Source of the DNA: DASVBJ01 sp036375895
GTDB taxonomy: Bacteria; Actinomycetota; Actinomycetes; JACCUZ01
Reading direction: 5' to 3'
Assembly (NCBI GenBank): GCA_036375895.1
Contig: DASVBJ010000027.1
Location: 1-8,878, forward strand
DNA length: 8,878 nt
Positions within the stretch are counted from its first letter, which is position 1, and each line of letters starts with the position of its first letter. The position numbers and the translations under genes were made by a program. The notes beneath the pieces are model-generated. The model worked only from the letters and a program-made list of their open reading frames with translations. It had not been told where the DNA came from and did not search any database. Below are positions 1 to 5,647 of this stretch, in pieces.

Positions 1-806
1 ACGCGGTGCGCAAGGCGCTGACCGAGCACGACGTACAGGGCGTCATCCACCTGGCGGCGTTCAAGTACGCGGGCGTGTCCGTCGACGAGCCGCTCAGCTA
101 CTACCAGAACAACATCGACGGCACGCGCAGCGTGCTTCAGGCCATGGCGGACGTCGGTGTCGACCGGCTCGTCTTCTCCTCCAGCGCGGCGGTGTACGGC
201 ACGCCCGACGTCGACCTCGTCACCGAGGAGACAGCCACCCACCCGGAGAGCCCGTACGGCGAGTCCAAGCTGGTCGGCGAGTGGCTCGTCGCCGACGTCG
301 CACGGGCCACCGGGCTGCGTCACACCAGCCTGCGCTACTTCAACGTGGTCGGCACCGGCGGCGACGGCATCTACGACGTCAACCCCTACGGCCTGCTGCC
401 GGCGGTGATGAAGTGCCTCACCGACGGGCGCACCCCGGTCGTCAACGGCACCGACTACCCGACCCGCGACGGCACCTGTGAGCGCGACTACATCCACGTC
501 GTGGACCTCGCCGAGGCCCACGTGGTCGCGGCCCAACGGCTCGCCGAGGGCCGGGACCTCTCCCCCGTCTACAACCTCGGCCGCGGTGAGGGTGCGACGG
601 TCCTGGAGATGCTCGACCTGGTGCGCACCGTCAGCGGCATCGGCTTCGAGCCCGAGCTGGCCGGCCGCCGGCCCGGTGACCCGGCCCGGATCGTCGCCTC
701 GGCCGACCGCGCCGCGAAGGACCTCGGCTGGACCGCGCGCTTCGGCTACCAGGACATGGTCGAGTCGGCGTGGGCGACGTGGCGGCAGGTCGCCGGTCGC
801 TCCTGA
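1..806 (+). CDS. galE: UDP-glucose 4-epimerase, 5'-truncated by the window edge
   Basis: Extended short-chain dehydrogenase/reductase of the GalE type. It interconverts UDP-glucose and UDP-galactose using bound NAD+ in the cytosol, supplying galactosyl residues for polysaccharides. The reading frame is open from the left edge, so the N-terminal Rossmann GxxGxxG region (roughly 50-60 residues) is missing. Counting from the GTG codon at position 6, the visible hallmarks are HLAAFKYAGVSV (about residues 15-26), the serine stretch SSSAAVYG (58-65), the catalytic Y-x3-K in YGESK (Y84, K88), LRYFNVVG and RDYIHVVDLAEAH. The GTG at position 6 is an internal valine and not the start. The gene ends in TGA. 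A mannose-6-phosphate isomerase-like cupin follows after 121 bp, which suggests a sugar-nucleotide theme, although a separate promoter probably lies in that gap. Related sugar-nucleotide epimerases cannot be fully excluded, but the RDYIHV signature and overall pattern fit GalE well. Confidence 0.93.
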   Translation, partial: AVRKALTEHDVQGVIHLAAFKYAGVSVDEPLSYYQNNIDGTRSVLQAMADVGVDRLVFSSSAAVYGTPDVDLVTEETATHPESPYGESKLVGEWLVADVARATGLRHTSLRYFNVVGTGGDGIYDVNPYGLLPAVMKCLTDGRTPVVNGTDYPTRDGTCERDYIHVVDLAEAHVVAAQRLAEGRDLSPVYNLGRGEGATVLEMLDLVRTVSGIGFEPELAGRRPGDPARIVASADRAAKDLGWTARFGYQDMVESAWATWRQVAGRS

Positions 807-812
807 CCACGC

Positions 813-827
813 CCGCCAGGACGGCGG
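813..827 (+). terminator. weak hairpin after galE, possible terminator
   Basis: A 5-bp GC stem (CCGCC/GGCGG) with a 5-nt loop lies 6 nt after the galE stop codon. No T-tract follows. It is short enough to occur by chance in such GC-rich DNA, so this is only a tentative terminator. Confidence 0.2.
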
Positions 828-885
828 CGCGATCCGAAATCCACCAAAACTAGGCAAACCCTCGAAGACCGGGCCGGTCGGCAAG

Positions 886-891
886 TAGCCT
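886..891 (+). promoter_or_regulatory. putative -10 element upstream of the cupin gene
   Basis: The hexamer TAGCCT fits the actinobacterial -10 pattern TAnnnT and sits in the 121-bp gap between galE and the cupin gene. A start site 6-8 nt downstream would give a leader of about 30 nt before the GTG at 928. No good -35 hexamer is visible at 16-18 bp, so the call rests on the -10 match and position only. Confidence 0.3.
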
Positions 892-927
892 CGACGGGTT
901 CATGGGACGAGCGGTCTGGGGGCGTCG

Positions 928-1305
928 GTGCAGGCGGAGACGGGAACGGGCTTCGACGCCCGGGCGGACGTGGTCGTCGACGAGCGGCCCTGGGGACGCT
1001 TCGAGCGCTACACCCTGAACCAGCCGAGCACGGTCAAGGTGATCACGGTCGAGCCGGGCCACCGCCTCAGCCTGCAGCGCCACGAGCGGCGGGACGAGCT
1101 CTGGACCGTCCTCGACGAGGGCGTCGAGGTCGAGATCGACGGCGTGACCTGGGCGCCGGAGGTCGGCGAGAAGGTCTGGATCCCGAGAGGCACGCTGCAC
1201 CGGGTCGGCGCCGTCGGTGCGCAGCCGAGCCGGTTCCTGGAGATCGCCTTCGGGACCTTCGACGAGTGCGACATCGAGCGGCTCGCCGACGACTACGCCC
1301 GCTGA
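928..1305 (+). CDS. stand-alone cupin, mannose-6-phosphate isomerase type II-like
   Basis: A 125-residue single-domain cupin matching the C-terminal isomerase domain of bifunctional ManC/AlgA proteins. That domain interconverts fructose-6-phosphate and mannose-6-phosphate on the route to GDP-mannose. Family landmarks are RPWGRFERY near residues 20-28, PGHRLSLQRHERRDELW at 43-59, IPRGTLHRV at 85-93 and the tail DECDIERLADDYAR. Likely metal ligands are Q50, H52, E57 and H91, the usual cupin set for this family. The guanylyltransferase domain of ManC is absent, so this is an isolated isomerase-type domain. The GTG start at 928 was chosen because a G-run at about 917-922 can serve as ribosome binding site; the ATG at 902 is out of frame. 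It lies downstream of galE, consistent with sugar-nucleotide metabolism. The isomerase activity is inferred, since small cupins of this shape can have other sugar substrates. Confidence 0.85.
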   Translation: MQAETGTGFDARADVVVDERPWGRFERYTLNQPSTVKVITVEPGHRLSLQRHERRDELWTVLDEGVEVEIDGVTWAPEVGEKVWIPRGTLHRVGAVGAQPSRFLEIAFGTFDECDIERLADDYAR

Positions 1306-1326
1306 GGCCGCTCGGCGCGGCTGTGC

Positions 1327-1332
1327 CAGGCT
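1327..1332 (+). promoter_or_regulatory. possible leaderless -10 hexamer before the FAD oxidase gene
   Basis: CAGGCT, a one-mismatch form of TAnnnT, ends 6 nt before the GTG at 1339. That spacing would make the start codon the 5' end of the transcript. The alternative is a weak AGG ribosome site at 1328-1330 in a read-through transcript from the cupin gene, since the gap is only 33 bp. Weak evidence alone; see the findings for the recurring pattern. Confidence 0.22.
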
Positions 1333-1338
1333 CGACCC

Positions 1339-2619
1339 GTGAGTCTCGAACGGGCGCTGGCCGACGCCGTCGGCAGTGAGCACGTCCTCACCGATCCCGA
1401 GCTGCGCTCGCCCTACGAGACCGACTGGACCCGCCGCTTCTCCGGCCGCGCCCGCGCGGTCGTGCGCCCCGCCGACACGGCGCAGGTCGCGGCGGTCGTC
1501 CGGGCCTGCGCCGACCATGGTGTGCCGCTGGTCCCCCAGGGCGGCAACACCGGACTCGTCGGCGGGTCCGTCCCCCGCGGCGACGGCACGCAGGTCGTGC
1601 TGTCCACCCGCCGGCTCGACGCCCTCGGGGATGTCGACAAGACGACAGGAGAGGTCGTCGCCGGTGCGGGCGTCACCGTCGCGGCACTGCACGCGCACGC
1701 CGGTGCGGCCGGACTCCGGTACGGCGTCGACCTGGCCAGCCGCGACAGCGCCACCGTCGGCGGCACCGTCGCCACCGACGCCGGCGGCATCCACGTCGTG
1801 CGCCATGGCACCACGCGGGCGCAGCTGCGCGGTGTGCAGGCGGTGCTCGCCGACGGCGCGATCGTCGGCCGGCTCGACCCGCCGCCGCAGGACCACGCCG
1901 GCTACGACCTGCCCGCCCTGCTCGCCGGCAGCGAGGGCACCCTCGCCGTGGTCACCGCCGCCCGGCTGCGGCTGGTCCCCGACCCCGGCCCGGGCTGGGT
2001 GGTGCTGGTCGGCTGCGGGTCGGTCGCCGACGCGCTCGCCCTGCTGCCGAGGTCCGGGGTGCGGGCCGCCGAGGTCATGCTCGCCGCCGGGGTCGACCTG
2101 GTACGCCGGGTGGCCGGCCTGCCACGCCCGCTGCGCCGTGACTGGCCGGTCTACCTGCTGCTCGAGACCGACCATCTGCCCGACCTGCCCGGCGAGGTCG
2201 ACGCCGCCGTCGACGAGCGCCTGTGGGCCTACCGCGAGCGCCACACCGAGGCCGTCTCGACCCTCGGTGTCCCCCACAAGCTCGACGTCAGCGTGCCGCT
2301 CGACCGGTTGGCCGAGCTGGTCGAGGCGCTGCCGGGCGCGGCCTCGCCGTACGAGCTGTTCGTCTTCGGCCACCTCGCCATGGGCAACCTGCACGTGAAC
2401 GTGATCGGGCCGGCTCCCGACGACGAGGAGGTGGACGACCGGGTGCTGCGGCTCGTCGCAGACCTCGGCGGCAGCATCGCGGCCGAGCACGGCATCGGGG
2501 TCGCCAAGACGCGCTGGCTCAGGTTGACCCGCAGCCCCGCCGAGATCGACGTTATGCGCACCATCAAGGGGGCACTGGACCCCCATGGGCTTCTCAACCC
2601 GGGTGTGCTGCTGCCGTGA
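1339..2619 (+). CDS. FAD-linked oxidoreductase, GlcD/D-2-hydroxyacid dehydrogenase family
   Basis: A 426-residue flavoprotein of the vanillyl-alcohol-oxidase/PCMH superfamily, GlcD/D-lactate/D-2-hydroxyglutarate dehydrogenase branch, which oxidises D-2-hydroxyacids to 2-oxoacids. The FAD-binding half (about 38-215) shows RPADTAQVAAVVRAC, the pyrophosphate loop PQGGNTGLVGGSVP (66-79) and SATVGGTVATDAGG (137-150). The C-terminal FAD-oxidase domain has GHLAMGNLHVNV (344-355) and AAEHGIGVAK (381-390). The family's metal and substrate residues appear kept: H345, H352, N354, and E383-H384. The canonical GHLGDGNLH is altered to GHLAMGNLH. The protein is somewhat shorter than the usual 450-480 residues, and no Fe-S domain is fused. 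The GTG start at 1339 lies 33 bp after the cupin stop. The exact substrate cannot be read from sequence; D-lactate, glycolate and D-2-hydroxyglutarate are all possible. Confidence 0.88.
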   Translation: MSLERALADAVGSEHVLTDPELRSPYETDWTRRFSGRARAVVRPADTAQVAAVVRACADHGVPLVPQGGNTGLVGGSVPRGDGTQVVLSTRRLDALGDVDKTTGEVVAGAGVTVAALHAHAGAAGLRYGVDLASRDSATVGGTVATDAGGIHVVRHGTTRAQLRGVQAVLADGAIVGRLDPPPQDHAGYDLPALLAGSEGTLAVVTAARLRLVPDPGPGWVVLVGCGSVADALALLPRSGVRAAEVMLAAGVDLVRRVAGLPRPLRRDWPVYLLLETDHLPDLPGEVDAAVDERLWAYRERHTEAVSTLGVPHKLDVSVPLDRLAELVEALPGAASPYELFVFGHLAMGNLHVNVIGPAPDDEEVDDRVLRLVADLGGSIAAEHGIGVAKTRWLRLTRSPAEIDVMRTIKGALDPHGLLNPGVLLP

Positions 2620-2635
2620 CGCCGCCTGCCGGTGA

Positions 2636-2641
2636 CAAACT
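2636..2641 (+). promoter_or_regulatory. possible leaderless -10 hexamer before the phosphodiesterase gene
   Basis: CAAACT, a one-mismatch form of TAnnnT, ends 7 nt before the GTG at 2649. If used, the transcript would begin at or next to that GTG. Alternatively, translation starts at the GTG at 2616 and is coupled to the upstream gene. Confidence 0.22.
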
Positions 2642-2648
2642 GAACGCC

Positions 2649-3482
2649 GTGACTGCCGAGCCGCAGGGTGTCGTCTCGCGCTCACGCATCCAGGTCGTCG
2701 CGCACCGCGGCTCGTCCGAGACCGTGCCGGAGCACACGCTGGCGGCCTACCTGCGGGCCATCGACGACGGCGCGGACGCGCTCGAGTGCGACGTGCGGCT
2801 CACCCGCGACGGCCACCTCGTGTGCGTCCACGACCGCCGCATCGACCGCACCTCCAACGGCCGCGGGGTCCTGTCGACCCTCGAGCTGGCCGAGCTGTCC
2901 GAGCTCGACTGGGGCTCGTGGCGGGACACCTGGGCGGACTACGAGGACCCGGAGGTGCCCGACCGGGACCGCGCCCAGATCCTGACCCTCAGGCGGCTGC
3001 TCGAGACGGTCGCCGACGCGTCCCGCCCGGTCGAGGTGGCGATCGAGACGAAGCACCCGACGCGGTACGCGGGCCTGGTCGAGCGCCGCCTGGTCGACCT
3101 GCTGGACCGCTTCGGCTGGGCGCACCCGCGGCTGGGCCGGCGCTCGCCGGTGCGGGTCATGAGCTTCTCCCAGCTCTCGCTGCGGCGGATGCGCCAGCTC
3201 GCGCCGAGCGTGGACACGGTGGCGCTGTGGGAGCGGTTGCCGCTGCGGTTCCGCGACGGCGCGCTGCCCCCCGGCGTACGCATCGCCGGCCCCAGCATCG
3301 AGGTGGTGCGCGCCCACCCCCGCTACGTCGAGCGCGTTCAGCGCCACGGGCACCAGGTGCACGTCTGGACCGTGGACCGGCCCGAGGACGTCAGCCTGTG
3401 CATCGACCTCGGCGTGGACGCGATCATCACGAACCGGCCGGCGCAGGTGCTGGACGCGCTGGGACGCTCCCCCGCCGGATGA
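2649..3482 (+). CDS. glycerophosphodiester phosphodiesterase (GDPD family)
   Basis: A TIM-barrel GDPD-family enzyme that hydrolyses glycerophosphodiesters, the deacylation products of phospholipids, to glycerol-3-phosphate and an alcohol. Numbering from the GTG at 2649 (277 residues), the catalytic HRG is at 19-21, the metal-binding E46-x-D48 lies in ALECDVRLT, the second histidine is H61 in VCVHDRRIDRTSNG, and E133 and K135 lie in AIETKHP. The C-terminal QVHVWTVDRPED and GVDAIITNRPAQVL motifs are typical of the family. No signal peptide is visible, so it is probably cytosolic. There are two candidate starts. The GTG at 2616 overlaps the upstream stop codon as GTGA and gives 288 residues. The GTG at 2649 begins closer to the conserved barrel and has a -10-like hexamer 7 nt upstream. 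I prefer 2649, but the start is uncertain. Confidence 0.9.
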   Translation: MTAEPQGVVSRSRIQVVAHRGSSETVPEHTLAAYLRAIDDGADALECDVRLTRDGHLVCVHDRRIDRTSNGRGVLSTLELAELSELDWGSWRDTWADYEDPEVPDRDRAQILTLRRLLETVADASRPVEVAIETKHPTRYAGLVERRLVDLLDRFGWAHPRLGRRSPVRVMSFSQLSLRRMRQLAPSVDTVALWERLPLRFRDGALPPGVRIAGPSIEVVRAHPRYVERVQRHGHQVHVWTVDRPEDVSLCIDLGVDAIITNRPAQVLDALGRSPAG

Positions 3483-3509
3483 CGTGACGCAATCCTCACC
3501 CGCCGTCTC

Positions 3510-3534
3510 GTTTCGCCCAGGACGGCGCGGGAAC
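3510..3534 (+). promoter_or_regulatory. SigB/SigF-type promoter-like sequence before the HATPase gene
   Basis: GTTT at 3510-3513 is followed by 15 nt and then GGGAAC at 3529-3534. Known actinobacterial SigB/SigF-class promoters follow GTTT-N14-17-GGGTAC/T, so this has one mismatch in the -10 part. It lies about 94 bp upstream of the ATG at 3628 in an otherwise gene-free gap of 145 bp. An anti-sigma-type ATPase behind such a promoter would make sense as feedback. The call is inference from sequence similarity only. Confidence 0.4.
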
Positions 3535-3614
3535 GAGGTAGCCGAAGCTCGGGATCCGAGCGACGTGCTGTTCCACGGGGGCCAGGCGCGCCGGCCGGTC
3601 CGAAGGTGTCTGAC

Positions 3615-3621
3615 GGGAGGG
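3615..3621 (+). promoter_or_regulatory. ribosome binding site that fixes the HATPase start
   Basis: GGGAGGG lies 6 nt before the ATG at 3628 and is a strong Shine-Dalgarno match. It argues against the in-frame GTG at 3484, which would add 48 residues with no recognisable conservation. Confidence 0.6.
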
Positions 3622-3627
3622 ACGCTG

Positions 3628-4038
3628 ATGTCGGTCGCCGGCAACGGCACGACCGCCTCCCTCGCCGTGCCCCACTCCAGGGCCAGCGTGTCGGTGGTGC
3701 GCCATGCGTTCGCCGACCGGCTCGTCGACTCCGGCGTGGCGCCGCCCGACCGCGAGGACGCGGTGCTCGTGCTCTCCGAGCTCGTCAGCAACGCGATCAA
3801 GCACGCCGCTCCCCTGCCGACCGGCGAGATCAGGGTCCGCTGGGCCATCGAGGACGGCTGCGTCCACGTCGAGATCACCGACGGCGGCGCCATGACCCGG
3901 CCGCACGCCGGCGTGGCCGCCGTGTCCGCCCTCGGCGGTCGCGGCCTGGACATCGTGCGCCACGTCAGCAGCCAGTGGGGCGTCACCGAGAGCCCGGACT
4001 CCGGCACGGTCTGGGCCGAGGTGCCGCGGACGTCGTAG
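3628..4038 (+). CDS. RsbW-like single-domain histidine-kinase-type ATPase (anti-sigma regulatory factor)
   Basis: A 136-residue protein consisting essentially of one GHKL ATPase fold (HATPase_c_2). The N-box is ELVSNAIKHA (51-60, with E51 and N55), the G1 box EITDGG (82-87, D85) and the G2 box GGRGLDIVRHV (103-113). There is no membrane segment, sensor or phosphoacceptor domain. In actinobacteria such proteins act in the cytosol as anti-sigma factors or serine kinases that control SigB/SigF-class sigma factors through an anti-anti-sigma partner. No sigma factor or STAS-domain antagonist lies within this window, so its partner is unknown. The start is set by GGGAGGG 6 nt upstream of the ATG. 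The gene ends in TAG just before a strong hairpin. A SigB/SigF-like promoter motif at 3510-3534 suggests possible autoregulation. Confidence 0.85.
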   Translation: MSVAGNGTTASLAVPHSRASVSVVRHAFADRLVDSGVAPPDREDAVLVLSELVSNAIKHAAPLPTGEIRVRWAIEDGCVHVEITDGGAMTRPHAGVAAVSALGGRGLDIVRHVSSQWGVTESPDSGTVWAEVPRTS

Positions 4039-4042
4039 CCGG

Positions 4043-4068
4043 GCCGGGGGAGTTGTACTCGCCCCGGC
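4043..4068. terminator. bidirectional terminator-like hairpin between convergent genes
   Basis: A stem of 7 bp (GCCGGGG/CCCCGGC) continues into 4 bp (GAGT/ACTC) closed by a TGT loop, with a single unpaired G at 4061. It fills the 45-bp gap between the + strand HATPase gene and the - strand secreted-protein gene. No T-tract follows on either strand, which is common for actinobacterial terminators. Position and stability support termination from both sides. Confidence 0.65.
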
Positions 4069-4083
4069 ACCGCGCTCGCCGCG

Positions 4084-4935
4084 TTACGCCTTCCAGGGCA
4101 CCTGGTAATACTTGCAGCCGATGGAACTCGCGCACTGGTACCAGCGGCCGGTGTGCAAGGTGCCGGTGTACCACGCCATCGTGGCGTAGCCCTCGGCGCT
4201 GAACTTGCCGTAGTAGTCGTCGTGGTAGTTGGTCGAGCCCTGCAACTTTGTGCTGTTCTGCGAATAGTCGGTCGAACTCGGGTACCAGGCCCGCCACGAT
4301 GACGAACTGATCGAGGAGAACAGGAACTGCGTAGAGCCGCAATAGCCGTCCGGGCCGGTCTGCTGGATGCGGCAGTGGATCCGCCAGTCCAGCGAGATGA
4401 TCCTCGGTCCGCCGTCCCAGATGATCAGGGCTCGCCACCGCGGATACGCCCCGTTGAAACTTTGCCGCAGCACCTGGTCGAAGTTGCCGATGTTCCCGCT
4501 GCTGTCGCCGTACGCGCCGTTGCCCTTCACCTCGGCGATCTGCGAAGTGACCAGCCGCCCGCAGGTGGTCCCGCTCTCGCACCAGGTGTCGTAGTCGTCG
4601 GTCGACAGGGTCGTGAAGTCACTGCCGCCCGAGGTGTCCGGCGTTCCTGGCGCGGTCGCGGTGGTGTCCTCGATCACGTCGCGGGCGATGATCCGGGTCG
4701 TGCTGACCTGCCTGCCTGCCGCATCCCTGGTGGTCGTGGTCAGTTGCCCGCCGAGGCAGACCCACCGTTCTGGCCGCTCCCTCTGCGCGGTGTCCAGGCA
4801 TGCCTGCAGAGCCGGGCCCGCCTGCGTCCCGGCCGGTAGCCCTCGCCAGGCAGGCTCGGCCGAGGCTGCCTGCGTCCCGGCCATCGGCAAGCCCAGACAC
4901 AGCCCGGCGATCAGCACCCATGCGCGTCGCTTCAT
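4084..4935 (-). CDS. secreted protein with eight cysteines, function unknown
   Basis: A 283-residue protein I do not recognise. The N-terminus is a textbook Sec signal peptide: basic MKRRAW, a hydrophobic core to about residue 20, and an A-x-A site at 24-26 with cleavage predicted before E27. The mature chain has no further transmembrane segment and no lipobox. After the predicted cleavage site it has eight cysteines, at 46, 60, 119, 125, 188, 199, 268 and 274. This even number is compatible with four disulfides formed outside the cell. An S/T/G-rich linker covers about 91-112. The C-terminal half is very rich in Tyr, Trp, Ser and Asn, with SSSSWRAWYPSSTDYS at 210-225 and the terminus KYYQVPWKA. 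The start is supported by AAGGGGGA 6 nt upstream and a promoter further up. It is convergent with the HATPase gene and divergent from the small ORF at 5095. GC content looks slightly lower than in the neighbouring genes. It could be an adhesin, inhibitor, enzyme or toxin; nothing visible decides. Confidence 0.85.
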   Translation of the reverse strand: MKRRAWVLIAGLCLGLPMAGTQAASAEPAWRGLPAGTQAGPALQACLDTAQRERPERWVCLGGQLTTTTRDAAGRQVSTTRIIARDVIEDTTATAPGTPDTSGGSDFTTLSTDDYDTWCESGTTCGRLVTSQIAEVKGNGAYGDSSGNIGNFDQVLRQSFNGAYPRWRALIIWDGGPRIISLDWRIHCRIQQTGPDGYCGSTQFLFSSISSSSWRAWYPSSTDYSQNSTKLQGSTNYHDDYYGKFSAEGYATMAWYTGTLHTGRWYQCASSIGCKYYQVPWKA

Positions 4936-4941
4936 TCCCGG

Positions 4942-4949
4942 TCCCCCTT
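4942..4949 (-). promoter_or_regulatory. ribosome binding site of the secreted-protein gene
   Basis: Read on the - strand, AAGGGGGA ends 6 nt before the ATG at 4935, a good Shine-Dalgarno match that supports this start codon. Confidence 0.55.
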
Positions 4950-4974
4950 ACGGTCCGTAGTGATCTTCTTGCGG

Positions 4975-5003
4975 ACGGTAGCAACGGGATGGGGGCGTGT
5001 CGA
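4975..5003 (-). promoter_or_regulatory. SigA/HrdB-type promoter of the secreted-protein gene
   Basis: On the - strand, TCGACA (5003-4998) matches five of six bases of TTGACA. It is followed after exactly 17 bp by TACCGT (4980-4975), which fits TAnnnT. The expected start site near 4968 would give a leader of about 33 nt, including the ribosome binding site. This is the best-formed housekeeping promoter in the window. Confidence 0.5.
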
Positions 5004-5008
5004 TAGAT

Positions 5009-5038
5009 CCTGCGGGGGGCCAGGCCCACTGCCGCAGG
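5009..5038. repeat. inverted repeat in the divergent intergenic region
   Basis: CCTGCGG at 5009-5015 is perfectly complementary to CCGCAGG at 5032-5038 across a 16-nt spacer. It lies just upstream of the secreted gene's -35 box, in the gap shared with the divergent small gene. It could be an operator or a chance GC-rich repeat. Confidence 0.3.
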
Positions 5039-5040
5039 CG

Positions 5041-5056
5041 CGATCTTGACCGATCT
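5041..5056. repeat. direct repeat CGATCT with 10-bp period
   Basis: CGATCT occurs at 5041-5046 and again at 5051-5056, separated by TGAC. One helical turn of spacing in a divergent promoter region is typical of protein binding sites. The repeats are short, so this is suggestive only. Confidence 0.25.
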
Positions 5057-5094
5057 AACACCGGCCGCCGGGACCATCCGGCAGGATGCCGCTC

Positions 5095-5520
5095 GTGACA
5101 CATGACCAGTCCTGGTGGGTGTGCGCCTGGGGGCACGTGTTCTCCCGGGATGCCGCCGAACCTCGGCCGCCGTCCTGCCCCGGGGTCGCCAACGCTGAGG
5201 TCTGCGGGACCGCAGAACTGCACGGTCCCTTCGACCGGGATCGCGCCGAGCAGGTCGCGGCCGGTCGGGGAGTTCCCCCGGCGCCGTCGGCTGCGCGCGT
5301 CGCTCGGTCCGTTCGGGAGGTGGCCACCGGACGGCTCCTGCCAGAGCGTGCCGCCGACTGGGCCGCCGTCTGGGTGGACACGGGCCAGATCAACGAGGCC
5401 GACGCGGTGGCGGCGCGGGGTCTGCGCATGCTCCGCGACCTGCGCGAAAAGCCGATCGAGGACGCGCGTCCGCTCCTCGACGAATGGTTGCGGGAGCACG
5501 CCGAGCACTCTGGAAACTGA
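5095..5520 (+). CDS. small cysteine-containing protein, function unknown
   Basis: An unrecognised protein of 141 residues from the GTG at 5095, or 144 from the in-frame ATG at 5086. Third-position G/C bias supports real coding. The N-terminal part contains WVCAWGHVFSRD followed by PSCPG and EVCG. That gives a C-x3-H and later C-x8-C arrangement that might bind a metal, though it is not a canonical zinc ribbon. The C-terminal third (TGQINEADAVAARGLRML through LLDEWLREHAEH) looks helical and charged. No signal peptide or membrane segment is present, so it is probably cytosolic. The start is ambiguous. CAGGAT at 5082-5087 precedes the GTG by 7 nt and could act as a leaderless -10 element or, through AGGA, as a ribosome binding site. 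The ATG itself overlaps that element, so the GTG is preferred. The gene is divergent from the secreted eight-cysteine protein and upstream of the SEC-C gene. Confidence 0.7.
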   Translation: MTHDQSWWVCAWGHVFSRDAAEPRPPSCPGVANAEVCGTAELHGPFDRDRAEQVAAGRGVPPAPSAARVARSVREVATGRLLPERAADWAAVWVDTGQINEADAVAARGLRMLRDLREKPIEDARPLLDEWLREHAEHSGN

Positions 5521-5601
5521 TCAACAGGGCCGCGTACTGCCGCGTCCAGACCGGGGGCGGGCGCACCGCACGCCGGGCGGTCGTACGCCGGGTGGCTCGC
5601 G

Positions 5602-5607
5602 TAGTCT
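5602..5607 (+). promoter_or_regulatory. putative -10 element of the SEC-C gene
   Basis: TAGTCT fits TAnnnT and lies in the 127-bp gap before the SEC-C gene, giving a leader of about 35 nt. No convincing -35 hexamer is present at the proper spacing. The rest of the gap shows nothing else distinctive. Confidence 0.3.
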
Positions 5608-5633
5608 CACGCGCGTCCCGCCCCGCCACCGGC

Positions 5634-5639
5634 AAGGAG
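5634..5639 (+). promoter_or_regulatory. ribosome binding site that fixes the SEC-C protein start
   Basis: AAGGAG, a perfect Shine-Dalgarno core, lies 8 nt before the ATG at 5648. It excludes the much longer upstream extension of the same reading frame, which overlaps the small gene at 5095-5520. Confidence 0.7.
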
Positions 5640-5647
5640 TCCCGTTC

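Noticed and set aside
2223..2648. Upstream extension of the glycerophosphodiesterase reading frame into the FAD oxidoreductase gene
   Set aside because: The translated extension is Arg/Ala/Gly-rich out-of-frame sequence of the FAD gene with no conservation. The GTG codons at 2616 and 2649 are the only sensible starts.
850..2685. Very long open frame (about 611 codons) on the - strand opposite the cupin and FAD oxidoreductase genes
   Set aside because: It is antisense to two clearly recognisable genes; its Gly/Arg/Asp/Val-rich, repetitive composition is typical of the mirror frame of GC-rich coding DNA, and no motif is recognisable.
3484..3627. In-frame GTG start giving the HATPase 48 extra residues
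   Set aside because: A strong GGGAGGG ribosome site precedes the ATG at 3628, the extension has no recognisable conservation, and it would cover the promoter-like sequence.
2682..4070. Long - strand open frame across the phosphodiesterase and HATPase genes
   Set aside because: Antisense shadow of two genes with clear catalytic motifs; no domain visible in the shadow product.
4084..5520. Secreted protein plus divergent small protein as a toxin-immunity pair
   Set aside because: Nothing in either sequence shows a toxin or immunity fold, and immunity genes are usually co-directional; adjacency alone is too little.
5102..5647. Upstream extension of the SEC-C reading frame overlapping the small gene at 5095-5520
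   Set aside because: The SEC-C gene has a perfect AAGGAG before the ATG at 5648, and the overlapping frame 1 gene has the better codon pattern for 5095-5520.
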